Origin: Colletotrichum lupini
Taxonomy: Eukaryota > Ascomycota > Sordariomycetes > Glomerellales > Glomerellaceae
Length of the DNA: 64,000 bases
NCBI RefSeq assembly: GCF_023278565.1
Contig: NC_064673.1
Span: 2,852,001 to 2,916,000 of the forward strand
Reading direction: 5' to 3'
Shown here: piece after piece, positions 1-13,400 of the stretch
How positions within the stretch are numbered: the stretch's first letter is position 1
Layout: every line of letters starts with the position of its first letter
The notes under the pieces: model-generated
Seen by the model: the letters and a program-made list of their open reading frames with translations, nothing else
Database searches by the model: none
What the model was told of the DNA's origin: nothing
Position numbers and translations under genes: made by a program

Positions 1-3000
1 TCTCGTCACTATGAGTCAGTCGTTCTCAGTGCAGCCATCAATTGGCCAAAATCACAGCAAGAAATCCAACTCTCAATTGCTTGTTGAAAACGGTGTGAAG
101 GGACACTTCTCCTCACATAAGACAGCGGCTCTCCACAGACTGGCTGACACAACGTTACGTACTTGACCTTATCTCAACCTTTCCGATTTCGATCGAGGCG
201 TTGGTGTACGGCCACGGATGGCCAAGCCCCGGCGGCCTAGCACTGACATGCAGCTGCACCGTCTTGCGGCAACATGCAAAGTGCGGCACGGAAGTGGCAG
301 AGTCAGAAAAGCGCCTCCTCCGGCCGCCTATGTACCTGACTGACCACCCGGCCATCACCCACAAGATACTTACCATGCGACGCCCCCGACGTCGAGGAGG
401 TTTACGGCCGTTGCTTGCACTACCTACACCAGACGCCCAGAGTCCGCGTCCTGTTCCCCCGCCGAGTCGCAGCCCTTTCTGATGAGGAGGGCAACGCCAT
501 CAGCCGTCTCTGGAGACAACACAAAGGCATCGGCTCTGGCGCATGACATCCTTGCCTTGCCTTGCCTTGCCTTGCTGCTCAGGGCTCAAGCAGTCTTCAC
601 AAAAGCCTCAGGGCTCCTCTTCGTGTTTCTCGATTGGAATGATGGATGCCCGACATACCCAAGCAGCGCTAATCAGAGACATACTAGTGGTCTACCCCGA
701 GACCTAGTCTCATAAGAAAATGACGAGTCGTCAATCTTCTTTTGCACCTAATGCGTTTTCACCTAGTGGTGCCTTCTTAGCCCTATCACGATACGAATTC
801 GGTACATCGACCAAACCTTCTTGGGCAGCAGCCGTCACCGCCCCAGCCTTCATAGAAATTCTCAGTTTCTCACATCGGACGTGGCTCCGACATACGGTGC
901 CGTCTGCGCCGTTAACTTTGCGCGGGCGCCAGTGGACCATCGACTGCCCTTGCCATGTCCGTGCTTGAGGTCTTATTAACAGCGCCAATAATAAGGAATT
1001 AAATACAACCTAGCATCAGAGCCTGCGACTGGTTGGTGTACGATCGGCGCTGTTGAATTGCAAAACTGCAAAACTCTCGGGCGGCCGTGCCATTTCAACT
1101 GTCTATCACGGGAAGAATACCGCCTGCCGGACAATGCGAGATACCGTGTCGGCTGCCGGCCGAGAAGATCGGCGACCACAGATACGACAACACAAAACCG
1201 CCTACGAAAGCAGGCCCGAAAGGATCGAAAAGCGAGAAAAGTTGATGCTAAGGGCATGGATCATACCATATTGGCCGTCAGTCCTGCTCAGGTGCTGGCT
1301 ATGCTTGGAAACCAAACCAAGCGCACTATCAGTTCGGGAAGTCCTCATCGCTCAACCTCTGGATCCTCAAAGCGGTTTCGAAAATCACAGTCTGCTGCAA
1401 CCCTCTTGTTCTTCCCCTCCCTCCCTGGCTGTAAGTCGCTCGACCATGGCGAACGCAGCTCCGAGCTTCCAGACCGCAGCCACAAAGTGTACGGATAGGG
1501 GACCAAACACAGTATCTTCCAGGCCTTCTCGAACAAATCATTTAGCGGAGACAAGCAAGGATGAAACATCTCAAAGCAACGGGCCCCGTCGATCGCCACT
1601 ACTAGCTAGCCCTATTCCTCCTCGACTCTGTAGGTATTCGTGCCATTGTCCAGACGCTCATTCTGGCCATCGGCGGCTGGTCAACGGCTTCAATTTCGGG
1701 TCTCACCACGCCTGGGGAATTTGCCCGACTTCATTCGTACTGATAACTCAGATTAACACTATTGCGAGGCAAAAAAGGAGACGCCCGGAGAGTTCAATCT
1801 CGCAGCTCAAACCTTGTCCGCCGCTCGTGACCTTGCACTGCAGAACTGTCCAAGTCTGGCTTGTGCCTTGAGTTATTAACAGCAACAATTGGTAGGCAAA
1901 GAAAGGTCCAGGGTCCAGTCCCCAACGCTGATGGCAGTTGGATGAGGATGCGACGGCACTTTCTTCCAGTGGCACCTTTAACTTCAAGCCGAATCATCCA
2001 ACGCTGCTGATAACACTAACCGGAAATGACGCTCAGAGCCTCAAAAGGAGGATTCTCTCCATCACAAAACGCACACGTCTTCAGTGCTTTCGTTGGTGAG
2101 AACCGCATCCACGCCAATAGCCGGGCCTCAGACTTCCGATGGACGAGGTCGGCGCAGCCTCCCTCATTCATCAATCAAAGCGGGGAGACGACGCTGTCTC
2201 TGCAGCTCATGCATCCAACGGCCACCTGTCCATCCACTCGATGCCTGCAGCGTGCGATCCTCTATTGCGGCCTCCTTGTTCTCTCGCTTGCTCATGCATG
2301 CCGCTGCAGATCAAGCGGCCTGCCCGCCTCTAGTCCCAACCATCTGACCCATCATTCATTCAGTTAGTTTTATTTTGATGCGTTGGCGGTTTTGCCAGAC
2401 CGCCAGCAACTGGTTCTACGTCTTTTCACTTCTGGCTCTTGGCCCCTGCGTATCCTATGCCACCCGATATGGGCTCTCGCTCAAAGAAGTCTACGGAGTA
2501 ATACATAAGATGAATCGCAGGTGTTTTTGGCTGACAATGCCAATGTTCGTCAAGGCCGGTCGCCTACGCACTGCGGACACACAAGTCGAATACTCTTCAC
2601 AGTGAGCGAGGCAGAGGGAACGCAGGTGGCTGGCGGCACTGACCTTGTCCACGGTTAAGAGCTTATTCACGCGTACTCATAGATGAAGATGGTTAACGAC
2701 ACAAGCCACAATCGCCCGGCTACCAATCTGATAATTACACCTTGTCCGGGCTTCCACGGGGTTTGTCAACGAAGGGTCTGAGAAAACGGACTATCTAGGA
2801 TGGACGTACCGGTCTGTATCTATGCCTACACACAACCCGCTATAGGGTGTGTGTAGCCAGTGTGGTGATAATCGGTGAGCGCATCAGTCAACTCTGCTGA
2901 ACACATTATTACCCCGCAAACTTGTTGGTTACAGCCAACTGATGTTCTGACGCAGCAGAAGCCCAGTCAGTCTCCAATCGGACCGTCTAACTAGAAACGG

Positions 3001-4552
3001 GCAAATGAGAACACAACGAGACGGGCAGCCTGTCAATTGTAACGAACGAGCTGCCCGGCTCCCTCCGCCCGGAGCAACCGGGGCAAAGTCAGGCAACTCA
3101 TTGAGACGATTAGTAGAGGTGCCCGCGAAACAGTCGATACTGAAGTCAGGGAGACCCCCGTTCTCTCAAGATGCGCCAGTCCACCCTGACCAAAGCAGCT
3201 CGTACACCTATTTCTCCGAATTCTACGAAGTAGAGGTACATAGGTACAGCCTATAAGTCGTCAGGAAGTCTGCAAGTTGCCAACGATAAAGCGTTCATCA
3301 GCCCTGTGTTTCCATGAAAGCGGCAGCGCCATTGAGTTGACCCTCCAAACGCTGACCCCTTATTCGGTGGCGGCAAGCTCTCTGGGCGGGCAGCTGAGGG
3401 TTTATGATGCAAGTTCAAGTCGGCCAAGTCTTCCGGTATCATCGCGGCCGCGAGTATAGCGGGCGGAAACGGCTTGGAGAAGATGTGTCCTGGTGGAGCT
3501 CCTATTGCAAACTCGGTCCCATGTTGCGGCAAGCAGAAAAGGGCAGCTTTACCCTGGTTCACGTTGGGAGTTCACGAATTGAACACGCAATGCAGCTCAT
3601 CGGCAGGGCGACAGGGTGAGGACTGGGTACCAGACCCGAAAACCACGGTGAAGCATCTTCAGCCATACAAAGACGTCGCCAGCACCCACACGCCCGACTT
3701 TGTTCAGAGAACGGCGACATGCATATTGGCCGCTACGCGGTTTGCGATATCCCATGACGAGCGGCAGGTTTCTCCGAGTTCGATGCGGCGCCATGTCCGA
3801 TCTCAGAGAGACTACATTCCACTCGCGCAGGTGGGCAAGAGTGGCCTTGCGTATCAGGAAAGTCATCAATCTGACGTTTGACACTGCATGATGTCGCTCA
3901 TAGCCTTAAAACACGCGCATTGCGGCATGCTACCTCCGTCCGTGTTGGAACTGACTTGCAAATGTAACAGGGCTCAGTGCACTGAGCAAGCAGCATAGGT
4001 GCCGAAGCACATGTAGGAAAAAGCATTTTGTTCCTCGTTTGGCCAACCTGCAGTAAGTAACTCTGCTCCTTCTTCAGAACTCGTTCTGGATAGCACTCGG
4101 TACTCAAGTCGATCCGCGGGACGAAGCGACTACGCGTACGTGTTCGAGATAATCCAGGAGGAACCTTGACCGAATTGCAGCGTCGACAAATTAAAGTGTC
4201 TGAGGACGACGCACGAGCGCTGTTTGACTCCTGACTAGGCTTTTACTTGCAAGCTCGTTATGACGGGGCAGAGGTCACTTTGAAGCTCTGGTCGATCTGA
4301 AGTTCTCTTCACAGTGTGGCAGCTATCCTACGAAATCATCTCTCATCTGCATGTAAACCTTCCAGGGGCCACCCATCCACACCAACAGCTTCCCTAGCTG
4401 CACCGCTTACATGAGTGGCAGCGTCCCCTTGAGAGGTGCGATACAGTCATTTTCTGGGAGGGAGAAGGGCCTGCAACAAGGCGGATCCTCAATAGAATCG
4501 GTTGGCAGCCTACGAGCTGTCGTATGTCGATAAAGAACGGGACACGCTGGAG
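1..4552. other. Gene-free left flank, normal base composition
   Basis: I find no supportable gene here. Open frames up to about 270 codons exist on both strands, but they lack recognisable domains, have atypical composition and overlap one another in conflicting frames. Base composition is ordinary, and CpA/TpG dinucleotides are common, so RIP has not acted here, in contrast to the block starting near 4600. The only repeat noticed is a short CTTGC pentamer run at 551-575. The stretch could hold non-coding or very diverged sequence. Confidence 0.5.
551..575. repeat. (CTTGC)5 microsatellite
   Basis: Five perfect tandem copies of the pentamer CTTGC. No gene overlaps it. Confidence 0.9.
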
Positions 4553-4554
4553 TA

Positions 4555-4597
4555 CGGAGGTGCGTCTCAATAGTCCTTGTAGTTGCTGCTAAGACCT
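4555..4597 (+). repeat. Left terminal inverted repeat of the mariner element
   Basis: It begins CGGAGGTGCGTCTCAATAGT and pairs with 22622-22664 in reverse complement. Differences near the inner end (G/A, G/A, T/C) are transitions. It is preceded by TA at 4553-4554. Confidence 0.93.
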
Positions 4598-4789
4598 AGA
4601 CCCATAATTACGACTAATTTCGACTAATTAGAGGCTACGGATTATTTTTAACCTACTTTAGTTACTTTTTACCCTAGCACTGCCTATAGTAACTACTTTA
4701 ACTTATATACTACTATTACAATTATTACGAGGTTTACGAGAATATTAAAACTACTAAACTTACTAAATTACTACTTCTAGAACCTTTTT

Positions 4790-6088
4790 TTTTTCTTAGT
4801 ATAAATCTTAAGATACTAATAAAAAAGAAGCTAAATCTAGGCGTTAGGGTAGTAATTTTAGCTTTATAAAGTCGTATAGTTAAATAGATTACTAAATAAA
4901 TATTTTAGGCTCTAGGAATTCTAATCCGTACTATTTTTAACGTTTTTATTTGTATAAAAAAGAACGGATTTAACCTAGCTACTCTTATTTTTTTAATTTA
5001 ACTTATTTATTACGAAAATGCCCCCCGAAATAGCTGCTTAATTAAGTAAACTAAAGAGGTTAATAACGTTATTATTCGTAAAGTCTACTAAGACTAGTAT
5101 AGCTATAAAAAGAACTATATTAATATTGTTAGAGACTTTATAAAAAACGACGGTATTAATATATTAGTAATAACTATTTAGCAAATCCTTTATTATTACG
5201 GCTTTTATAAGACTAAACTAACTTATAAGCTAGGCCTAATAAAAAAGATATAATAAGAGCAACTTAAGTAGTACCTCGATTATTAGTACTAAACCCTTAA
5301 TAACTAAAAGCGGGTTATATAGTTAAACGAGACCGTAATTACCCTTAATTACTATTATAGTAGCTATAAGCTCTAGTACTACCTAAATAAGGCCTATATT
5401 AAATAGTATATACGAGAGAGATAAAAAGGTTATTTTAAATTTATATTTTAGGGCTTTTTTTATATACGAAAAGAAAGGGCTATGCTATTATTAAATTCTT
5501 AAGACTATTATTAAGAAAAAGGCTACTAAAGTAGAGATTACTTAGCTTAATACTAAACTCGAGCCCGTTTAATATTAATAATAGGAGCTTAAGAGTAGTA
5601 TAGAGCGAATAAGCTTATAAAATCTACTAGGTTATAAACCCTAATTTAATTAGAATACGAAATTAGGTAAGTTAGTACGGAACGGTAAGGGTAAGATTAA
5701 CTAATATAGATATTATAAAGAGATATTATTATTTAAATTATTCCCTTAGGTTAAAGAATTACTTAGTAATTTAATTATATAAGAAGATAAGGTACCTACT
5801 TACGACTATTATTTTATTTATTATATATATAGCTTTTTCGAGATTATAAAGCTTTTCTAACTAAATAATTTACCTAACCTTAATCTTATTAAACTTTACT
5901 AGCTATAGATAAAAAGATAGACTATTAAAAAGGGGGCGCTTAGGCCCTAGGTAGAAGTAATACGTCGTTAATAAGAGTACTAGTACGTATTATTACTAAA
6001 GGAAATTTAAAAATAAATAAAAAGGATATTTTATTATATTAAGTAAATAATTATACTAGAGGGCGGTAATAAATATAAAGAGGGTTAA
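4790..6088 (+). pseudogene. Tc1/mariner DDE transposase, RIP-inactivated
   Basis: This is the relic of the transposase that would have cut and pasted the outer element. One frame can be followed from about 5020 to a stop at 6086-6088. It is interrupted by many TAA/TAG codons at positions expected for Gln or Trp, as RIP creates. Recognisable pieces in order are: a segment ending in L-N-E-T near 5330, where the first catalytic Asp box (normally S-D-E) is altered to N; the beta-sheet region near 5450; the GKLVRNGKG-like stretch near 5665; the second Asp in E-D-K-V-P-T near 5785; and the L-P-N-L-N-L-I box near 5870-5900, corresponding to the family's S-P-D-L-N-P-I-E. The tail near 6060 reads GGNKYKEG. 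This matches the Tc1-like DDE_3 fold. The N-terminal helix-turn-helix part (about 4790-5020) is only weakly readable, so the start is approximate. Confidence 0.85.
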
Positions 6089-6210
6089 CGGGCTAGATTA
6101 TATCGTTAAATAGTTACTAATTAACCTTAATTAACGCTTTTTTATTATAAAATTAACGATAATTAATAATAATTATAGTAGCCGAATTTTGCTACTTATA
6201 TATACCTTAG

Positions 6211-6749
6211 TATTACGACCTAATATATATAACTAAAACTAGGGCCCGCCCGGTAGGCTTAAAATAATTATAATATACTATATATATAAAAGTATAGGAA
6301 TATAAAATAACTCTTATAGAACGAAAGAACTATAAATAAGTTACGTATAAATAAAAAGTAATAATTACGTAATAAAGTAATTATTATAATTACTCTAAGT
6401 AATCGCTTATTAATATCTATTTAGTAATTACTTAATAAATAAGAGTAATTATTAATAAAAAATATATTTACGAGCGGACTTATATATAATATAAACTTAA
6501 ACTAAGCTTAAGGATAGACTTCTTATAGCTCTTTAGTAATTAACTTAGTATTAGATCTTACGATTATTTTTAGCTATTTTTATTAAAAACCCCTTTTAAT
6601 AAAACTATAATTAATTACTAAAGCCTTACCTACTTTATAACTTATAAATATAGCTTTAAGGAAGCTATTTACGGTTATAATACTATTTACTTAGTACTTA
6701 TAGCCTTAATTTTTATTAATATATTTATTATAACTAGCTAGTTATAATA
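6211..6749 (+). repeat. 5' LTR of element B
   Basis: 539 bp, colinear with 22042-22579 apart from one single-base indel and scattered C/T and G/A differences. It is preceded by CTTAG at 6206-6210. It contains the shared GGGCCCGCC island near 6242, which survives because it lacks CpA/TpG. Confidence 0.92.
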
Positions 6750-7270
6750 CTTTAATTACTCTTATTTAGTAAGTTTACTTTTTAAAAAACTAATTAAATA
6801 GTACGAATATATTAACTATTCATAATAATAATACGGCGCAGCTTATTAGGGTAATTATACTTACTATTTAATAGTTATATAATATAATATTTAAACTGCC
6901 CCCCGATAGAGCAATCCGCCGGGGCCGTACCGTGTATTACGTATTAGGGAAAACTAGGTATAATGCGCTCTATACCTAACTACTAACTAAAATTAACCGA
7001 CTCGACTATTATCTCCCTTTTATTAACAGCTCCTAACCTTTTGCCGTAGTCCTCCTAAGTTTTAGCTACCTATAGGGCGAGCTTTACCCACTCTAATACG
7101 CACAGGACCTCTTAGTACTAGCCCGCGTGGGCAGCTAGGTCTAGTATAATCTATTCTTTTATATAACGGGCATCTTTAGAGTAGGTTCTCGTCGAGGTAG
7201 TATTTTAACTAGCTAACCTCTTAACTAGTTATCTAACTAGCTATCTAGGTAGTAGTTTATATATTAATAA

Positions 7271-7340
7271 GTTTGTTTAGTAAATTTATTTAGTAGATTT
7301 GTTTAGTGGATTTATTTAGTAGATTTATTTAGTAGATTTG
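7271..7340 (+). repeat. 13-bp tandem repeat in element B leader
   Basis: About five units close to TTATTTAGTAGAT, differing at one or two positions. It lies between the 5' LTR and the Gag relic, in the untranslated leader of element B. Confidence 0.75.
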
Positions 7341-7899
7341 TTGAGTTTAAATAGAGAGTAGCTTTAGGTAATATTAAAAGTAATAAGGATAAAAAGAATT
7401 TTTACGAGCTCTAATATAATAAAAAAGTAGTAAATATTAGCCTATTTAGCCCTTTTTTTAAAAACCTCTACGTTATTATTAAAGTTTAAAACCTCTATAG
7501 TTAAGGGCCGCCTTTAACTATTACGGCCGACTATTATAACTAATTATTATAGCCGACCTTTATTATTAACCTTTTTAATTAGTACTACCGCAAAGTAGCT
7601 TACTTATCCTAAATTAAATAGCGGTTTTCGTATTAAAATTACTATATTATATTAAGTACGTACTTAGGATATATTGTGCGTATTATATAGTTAAAAAGTA
7701 TACTATATTATATAATTTCTTTTAAAAGCGTAATCCCGTTAAGGTCGATCTTTTATATTTATAAAGCCGGAAAAAAACTACTATATAATATTTAAACTTA
7801 AGAATAAGAATAAGTAATTTTATACTTAGCTTATAGCGCCCCGATTACTTTTAATATTTAGAACTAAGTACCCTAAACCGGAACTTTATAACAGGTCCC

Positions 7900-8640
7900 T
7901 AAATACTCTCTAAGGATTTTTTATTTAAACTAAGGCCTATTTATATTATTATAAAACTTTTTTTATTACTAAAGTAAATAAGGTTTATTATATAGTTTTA
8001 TTTTTTAAAAAAGATACTTTTATTTAATTCGAACCTTTTATAAAAGACTACCTTAAGAACGAACGTAATATTTAAAATAAAAATATTAAAAAGATCTTTA
8101 ATAACTATAATAAATTTAAAAAAAAACTTAAGGAAACTTTTAATAATCTTAATAAAAAACGAATTACTAGATAAAGACTTACGACCCTTATATAAAAAAG
8201 GTTAATTAAGAAGTATATATCTAAATTTAAATAAATTATTTTTAAGCTTAATTAGGGTAATGAAGTATTTATAATGGCTTTTTATTACGGCTTAAAAAAA
8301 GAAATTAAAGATAACCTCTCTTATTAAGACTAACTTAATAAACTCTATAATTATATTAATATAATAATTAAGATTAATAATTAATTTTATAAATAGTACT
8401 TTAAATAAAAAAGATAGAATACTTAGAATAACCGAGCTAAACTTAATAATAAATATAAGTATAAATTAACGACTATTATAATAAAATATTATAATAGACT
8501 AATAAATCTTAGTATTATTAAAAAGGAATAACCTTATCAAAAAAAGGACTTTAAGTACTATAACTATAATAAGCTAGGGTATATAGTTAGAGATTATTAA
8601 TAACCTAAGCGTATTTAATACTAACTTATTTTAGAAAAGC
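7900..8640 (+). pseudogene. Element B Gag relic with CCHC zinc knuckle
   Basis: A long frame with RIP-type stops resembles the capsid region of Ty3/gypsy Gag. It includes a stretch near 8015-8300 of the kind F-x-KDxFI..FEPFIKDYL followed by an N-ERNI segment. Near 8553-8600 a CX2CX4HX4C zinc knuckle can be recognised in which the Cys and His codons have become Tyr (Y-Y-N-Y-N-K-L-G-Y-I-V-R-D-Y), the exact outcome of TGC/TGT to TAC/TAT and CAT to TAT. About 150 bp later element A interrupts the element. Gag packages the element RNA in cytoplasmic particles. It is assigned to element B because it lies outside the LTRs of A and inside those of B. Confidence 0.72.
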
Positions 8641-8791
8641 GAGCTAATATTATAAATAAGGAAGTCCTTTATAAATAACTCTTATAAACGGCTTATTATA
8701 ATAATAATTATCTTACTTACTAAGATAGTAAAAAATAAATAAAATAGTACTTAAAACGATTTAAAAATAAGGGATAATTTAGATATAATAC

Positions 8792-8980
8792 TATAATAGA
8801 TTCGGGATGCGGCCGGCAATAGGATGCTAATAACTTAGCAACCGGTATACGAATCTTATTATAAAAGAACTTTTTAAAAAGCAGAGCCTTATAAAGGACT
8901 CTATAAGCTTTAGTTTTATAATATACTTATATTTATATTATAGCTTCGCTAATTAAGTACTTATAGCTTAATCTCTTATA
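8792..8980 (+). repeat. 5' LTR of element A
   Basis: 189 bp, direct repeat of 16666-16854 at a constant offset of 7,874. It retains a GC-rich island (GATGCGGCCGG, from about 8806) that is ATATAACTAG in the 3' copy. The two copies therefore differ mostly by transitions. Confidence 0.92.
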
Positions 8981-9639
8981 ATTCTAAAGCTTTTATTTTT
9001 ATAAAGTAATTAGTATAAGTAATAATAAATTATAAAAACGAACGGAACGTTAATAAAACGATACCTAGCTATTAATAAAAAGCTATTAGCGCTAACGAGC
9101 TATAACTATCCGGAGTTAACTACTTAACCCTATTTTATTTAGGAAAACGAGCTTATTATAGGGTAAGTCCTACCTAAATATTAGCGTTTATAAAAGAGCT
9201 AGATAAAGAAAATAATCGGGGTAGATTACCCTTACGGGCTAGTTACTTTATTAATACCTTAAAGACCCTATTTATTATAAACGGGGCGTTTATTAATAAT
9301 TAATTACTAAATATACGAAGTTAAGGCGCGTATAAAGGCGCGGGTAGTATTAAAATAGCTAGTCTAATAGACGCTATAAGCTTAATAATAACCTACTTTT
9401 ATAAAATAATAAAAATAATAATTAAAAATCGAAACTAAGAACGGCGTTAATATAAAGAACTCGTTTAATAACTTACTAAGCGGCTAGCGACGTATCTAGG
9501 TTAACGAGAATATAAAAAGCCTCCTTTTTATAATTATAAACCGATTAAAAAAGAGTTTACGAGTACCTAAATAGTAAACTAGATTATTATTATAAAAGTA
9601 AATAATAAGCTTTACGTAAAAAGTATTATAAAATAGTAT

Positions 9640-10330
9640 ATTAAATAGGCTTTATTTAAAATATTCTTATTATTATAAACGTAATAGCGTAATTACAAAA
9701 AGAGCCTCTAGGATCCCCTCTCTTAGGGCAACTTCTTAGCGTTTATTTACTAATAGTACGTAGACCTTAAGACTTAGGAACGGGAATATTATAAAGAGCT
9801 AAGAATAAAGAAGCTAAAGGAGGGCCAGACCCCTACCTAGTTCCTTACTAAGTAATTAGCGATCTATTATAACCTAGGTATAAAAGATATAAAGAATTTA
9901 AAAATAGAGGTATACTAGTTCTTTTTTAAATTACTATTTTAGTTATAGGACGATTTAATTCGTTATAGGGTCTTAATTAAGAGAGTACGTAATATAGCTT
10001 ACGAGGCTAATAAACTATAGTTATTAAATTAATAAAAAGGCAGCGACTAGTTATAAAAAGATAGTAAAAAGAGGCTATATTTATTATTAAAATAACCGCG
10101 TTAAATATCCCCCTTTTATAAAAAAAAGAGTAGGGAGAGCTCTAAGGGGCTAAGCTCTAAGGACTCGCTAAGAGTAATATTATAAAAGCTATATAATAAG
10201 AATACTCGCGCCGAGCTATTATAAAAGCGTCGTAATAGTAATATTAAGTACTTTACGTATAATAAAATAGGCTATATATTTAATAAGTACTAAAAAAATA
10301 AGTTAAGAAATAGGGGTAACGATAAGCCGA
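9640..10330 (+). pseudogene. Element A Gag relic with CCHC zinc knuckle
   Basis: A Lys/Glu/Arg-rich frame with RIP-type stops runs into a basic segment and then a zinc knuckle at about 10248-10290, reading Y-F-T-Y-N-K-I-G-Y-I-F-N-K-Y. Restoring TpG at the Tyr codons gives the CX2CX4HX4C spacing of retroviral-type Gag. The role would be RNA binding and particle assembly. It differs from the element B Gag, so A and B are separate families. The 5' limit is uncertain because the capsid part is poorly conserved. Confidence 0.72.
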
Positions 10331-10499
10331 CGTACCCCCGATTAAAACTAACGTTAATAACTATTTAATAAGTTATTACTAAGCTAAGAGTTATAGAGGT
10401 CGACTCGTTAATAAACGAGTAAGCGTAAGTAATATACTTAATATACTTATACTAAGTATTAAGAAAGTACTAATAAGAATAATTACGAAGGGTAGGGTA

Positions 10500-13400
10500 A
10501 TAGTTTTATAAAGTATTACTAAAAGGCTAGTAAAAGTTAATATAAATATATGCTCTAAGATAGATATTATTAGTACTAGGCTCGTAACCTACTTAGGGTT
10601 AACCCCGGCTACTACTATAGCTCCCTCGTTAAGGGACTTCTAGGGTAAAGCCGTAAGCTAGAGGAAAGCCTATTAATTAATACTTTTCCTTATTAACTAT
10701 TATAAGTAGCTAAAAAAGATTTAGTAATTATTTACTATAGTTAATAGGGATAAAAGAATAGTAGACCTCTTATTATTACGACTATTAATAAGCTAAGAGG
10801 GTATTCGTATTATAATAGTAACGAATATATAATCGTACGAGCCTATCTCGGTTACCGAACTAGAAATAATAGCTCGCAATATTATTAAGAATCGTAAGAG
10901 GGCGTATATATTATATATTATTATTATAAAAAGTATTACGGGGGTAACGGAGACTAAACTATAAGGGGGTCTATTATTAAAACTTTAATTAAAAGTAGAA
11001 ACGTTCGACGAGTAGTTAGTAAAGGGACCGTAGTTATATAGCGGGGTAGAACACTTTATTAACTTAGTTCTAAGTACTAAACTACTATATAGTCCTATCT
11101 ATTTATTAAGTAAAAAATAACTTAATAAGCTTCGCGCGTATATTACTAAAAACCTAGCGAATAGTCGTATTATATTTTTAGTTAATAAAGCTAGGGTACC
11201 GATCCTTTTTATATTAAAAAAGGACGGTACGCTACGCTTCTATATAAACTATTACGGGCTAAATAAAATAACCGTAAAGAATTAATACCTACTACCGCTT
11301 ATTAGCAAGCTCCTAAATAGGCTTTATAAAGCAAAATAAATTTTAAAAATAGATATTAGGGATACTTACTACCGTATCCGAATTAAAAAAGAAGACCGAT
11401 AGAAAATAGCGTTCCGGAGCTAATACGGTTATTTTAAATATACTATTATACTTTTTAGGCTAACGAACGTACCTATAACGTTCTAAGTATATATTTACCG
11501 AGCGCTCGCCGACTTACTAAATACTTATTATATAGTATATATAAACGATTTAATAATCTATTTAATAATAAAAGAGTAGTATACGGAGGATATTAAAAAG
11601 GTCCTTTAACGTCTACGTTTATATAGGCTTTTTACTAAATTATTAAAATACTCGTTTTATTAAAAAAGGGTCGAGTTCTTAAGTTATATTATTATATTAA
11701 AAAGAATCGAGATTAACTCGTTACGAGTGCGAACGATTACTAATTAAAAGGCGCTAGAGTCTATTAGGAATATCTAAGTATTTTTAGGGTTTTATAACTT
11801 TTATTAGAAGTTTATTACTAAATACTCAGGTATTATTATACTAATAATAGTATTATTAAAAATAGAAAAGGGGTAAATAAGGGACTTTTAGTAAACTAAG
11901 GAAGTAGACGAGGTATTTAATTAGCTAAAGGTTACTTTTATTTTAGTAATCGTATTTACGTACTAAAACTTATAACGTATTATATAAATAGAAACCGACG
12001 CTTTAGTTAAAGCTATTATAGTAATCTTATTATAATAAGTTAATAGAGAATAATAACCCGTTGCTTATTAGTTACGGAAACTTATAAATATAGAGTAGTA
12101 ATAGGCTACGGGCTAATAAGAACTACTTGCTATAATAAAAGGGCTAGAGTACTAGGCTTATTATCTCTAGGGCCTTTTATAAAAGTTTATAATCCTAACG
12201 GATTACTAAGTACTTAAAAAAGTAATCGGCGCACTAATACGGGACTTTTAGGGAAGGTTTGCGAGGTAGGTATATAAACTATTAGTATTTAACTTTAATT
12301 TAAAATACTAGCTAAGGAAAACGAACCCGGCGGACGGTTTATTTAAAAAACTAGACTATATAAAGGGGGAAGTGCTTTATAAAGACGTTCTCCCTATGCT
12401 AGCTTAGAAGCTACGTCTTATTAATAAACTACTACCTAACGTTTAGTAAAGGATAATTAGCTTAAAAAAATAAAATAATATTACTAAGGTATATATTTAA
12501 GTAGTTAAGGCCTCTCTTTATAATCCTAGCTAGATATCGGCTAGCTCTAGGGATAGGGAATCCTCTTTTTAATATTAATAGTATATTATAGGGCGTATTA
12601 ATAAAATAGTAATAGTTATTATTATAATAACTCGAGGTAAAAAAGTAAGAGAGTTATTAGTAAACGCTCGTTAACGGTCTAGTAAGGATAAAAAAGAGTT
12701 AGATAGAGCTAGGGTTATTATATTAAAATAATATATCTTATACCCTATTATAAAAGAGCTTATAAAGGGCAAAACGGTATTCGCTTCCTATCTCTTACTA
12801 AAGACTAAAGAGCTCGTTAAAGGACTATAAACTAAAAACGAGTTTTATATATTATAATTAATAAGAGTTTATACTACGGCTAGCGAGCTAAGAATATATT
12901 TACTTAACGAATAGGGCATATTATTTTTTAAAAAAAGACTCGTTATTCCTTAAGTAAAGTCTCTTTAAATAAAGATCCTTTACTAATATTACGATAATTA
13001 TAAAATAGGTTATATAAGAGCTACGAAAACTTTCGAGCTAATCTAAAAGAAGTTTTATTAAGAAGATATTTAATAAGATATCTAGGAATATGTTAAGAAC
13101 TATAAGTATTATTTAGGAATTATAACCTTAAGATATAAGCCGTATGGGTAATTATAGTTATTATTACTACCCTTATACTTATTTTAGGAAATATTTATAG
13201 ACTTTATTACGGGGCTATTGCTAAGCGCTTATAATAATAGCATAAAGTATAATAATATCGTAGTTATTATTTATTATATAATAAAGTTCGCAAAGTTCTT
13301 ACTTACTATTAAAATACTTAACGTAGTATAAATAGTAAGTATCTTATACTAAGAGGTCGAATATAAGTTCGGTACGCTTAAAAATATTATTACGGATAGA

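Noticed and set aside
1053..1871. Plus-strand frame of 272 codons in the left flank
   Set aside because: Overlaps other frames of similar quality, has no recognisable domain and a composition typical of chance frames.
7255..7345. CRISPR-like short direct repeats
   Set aside because: The units are contiguous, with no spacers, in a eukaryotic retrotransposon leader.
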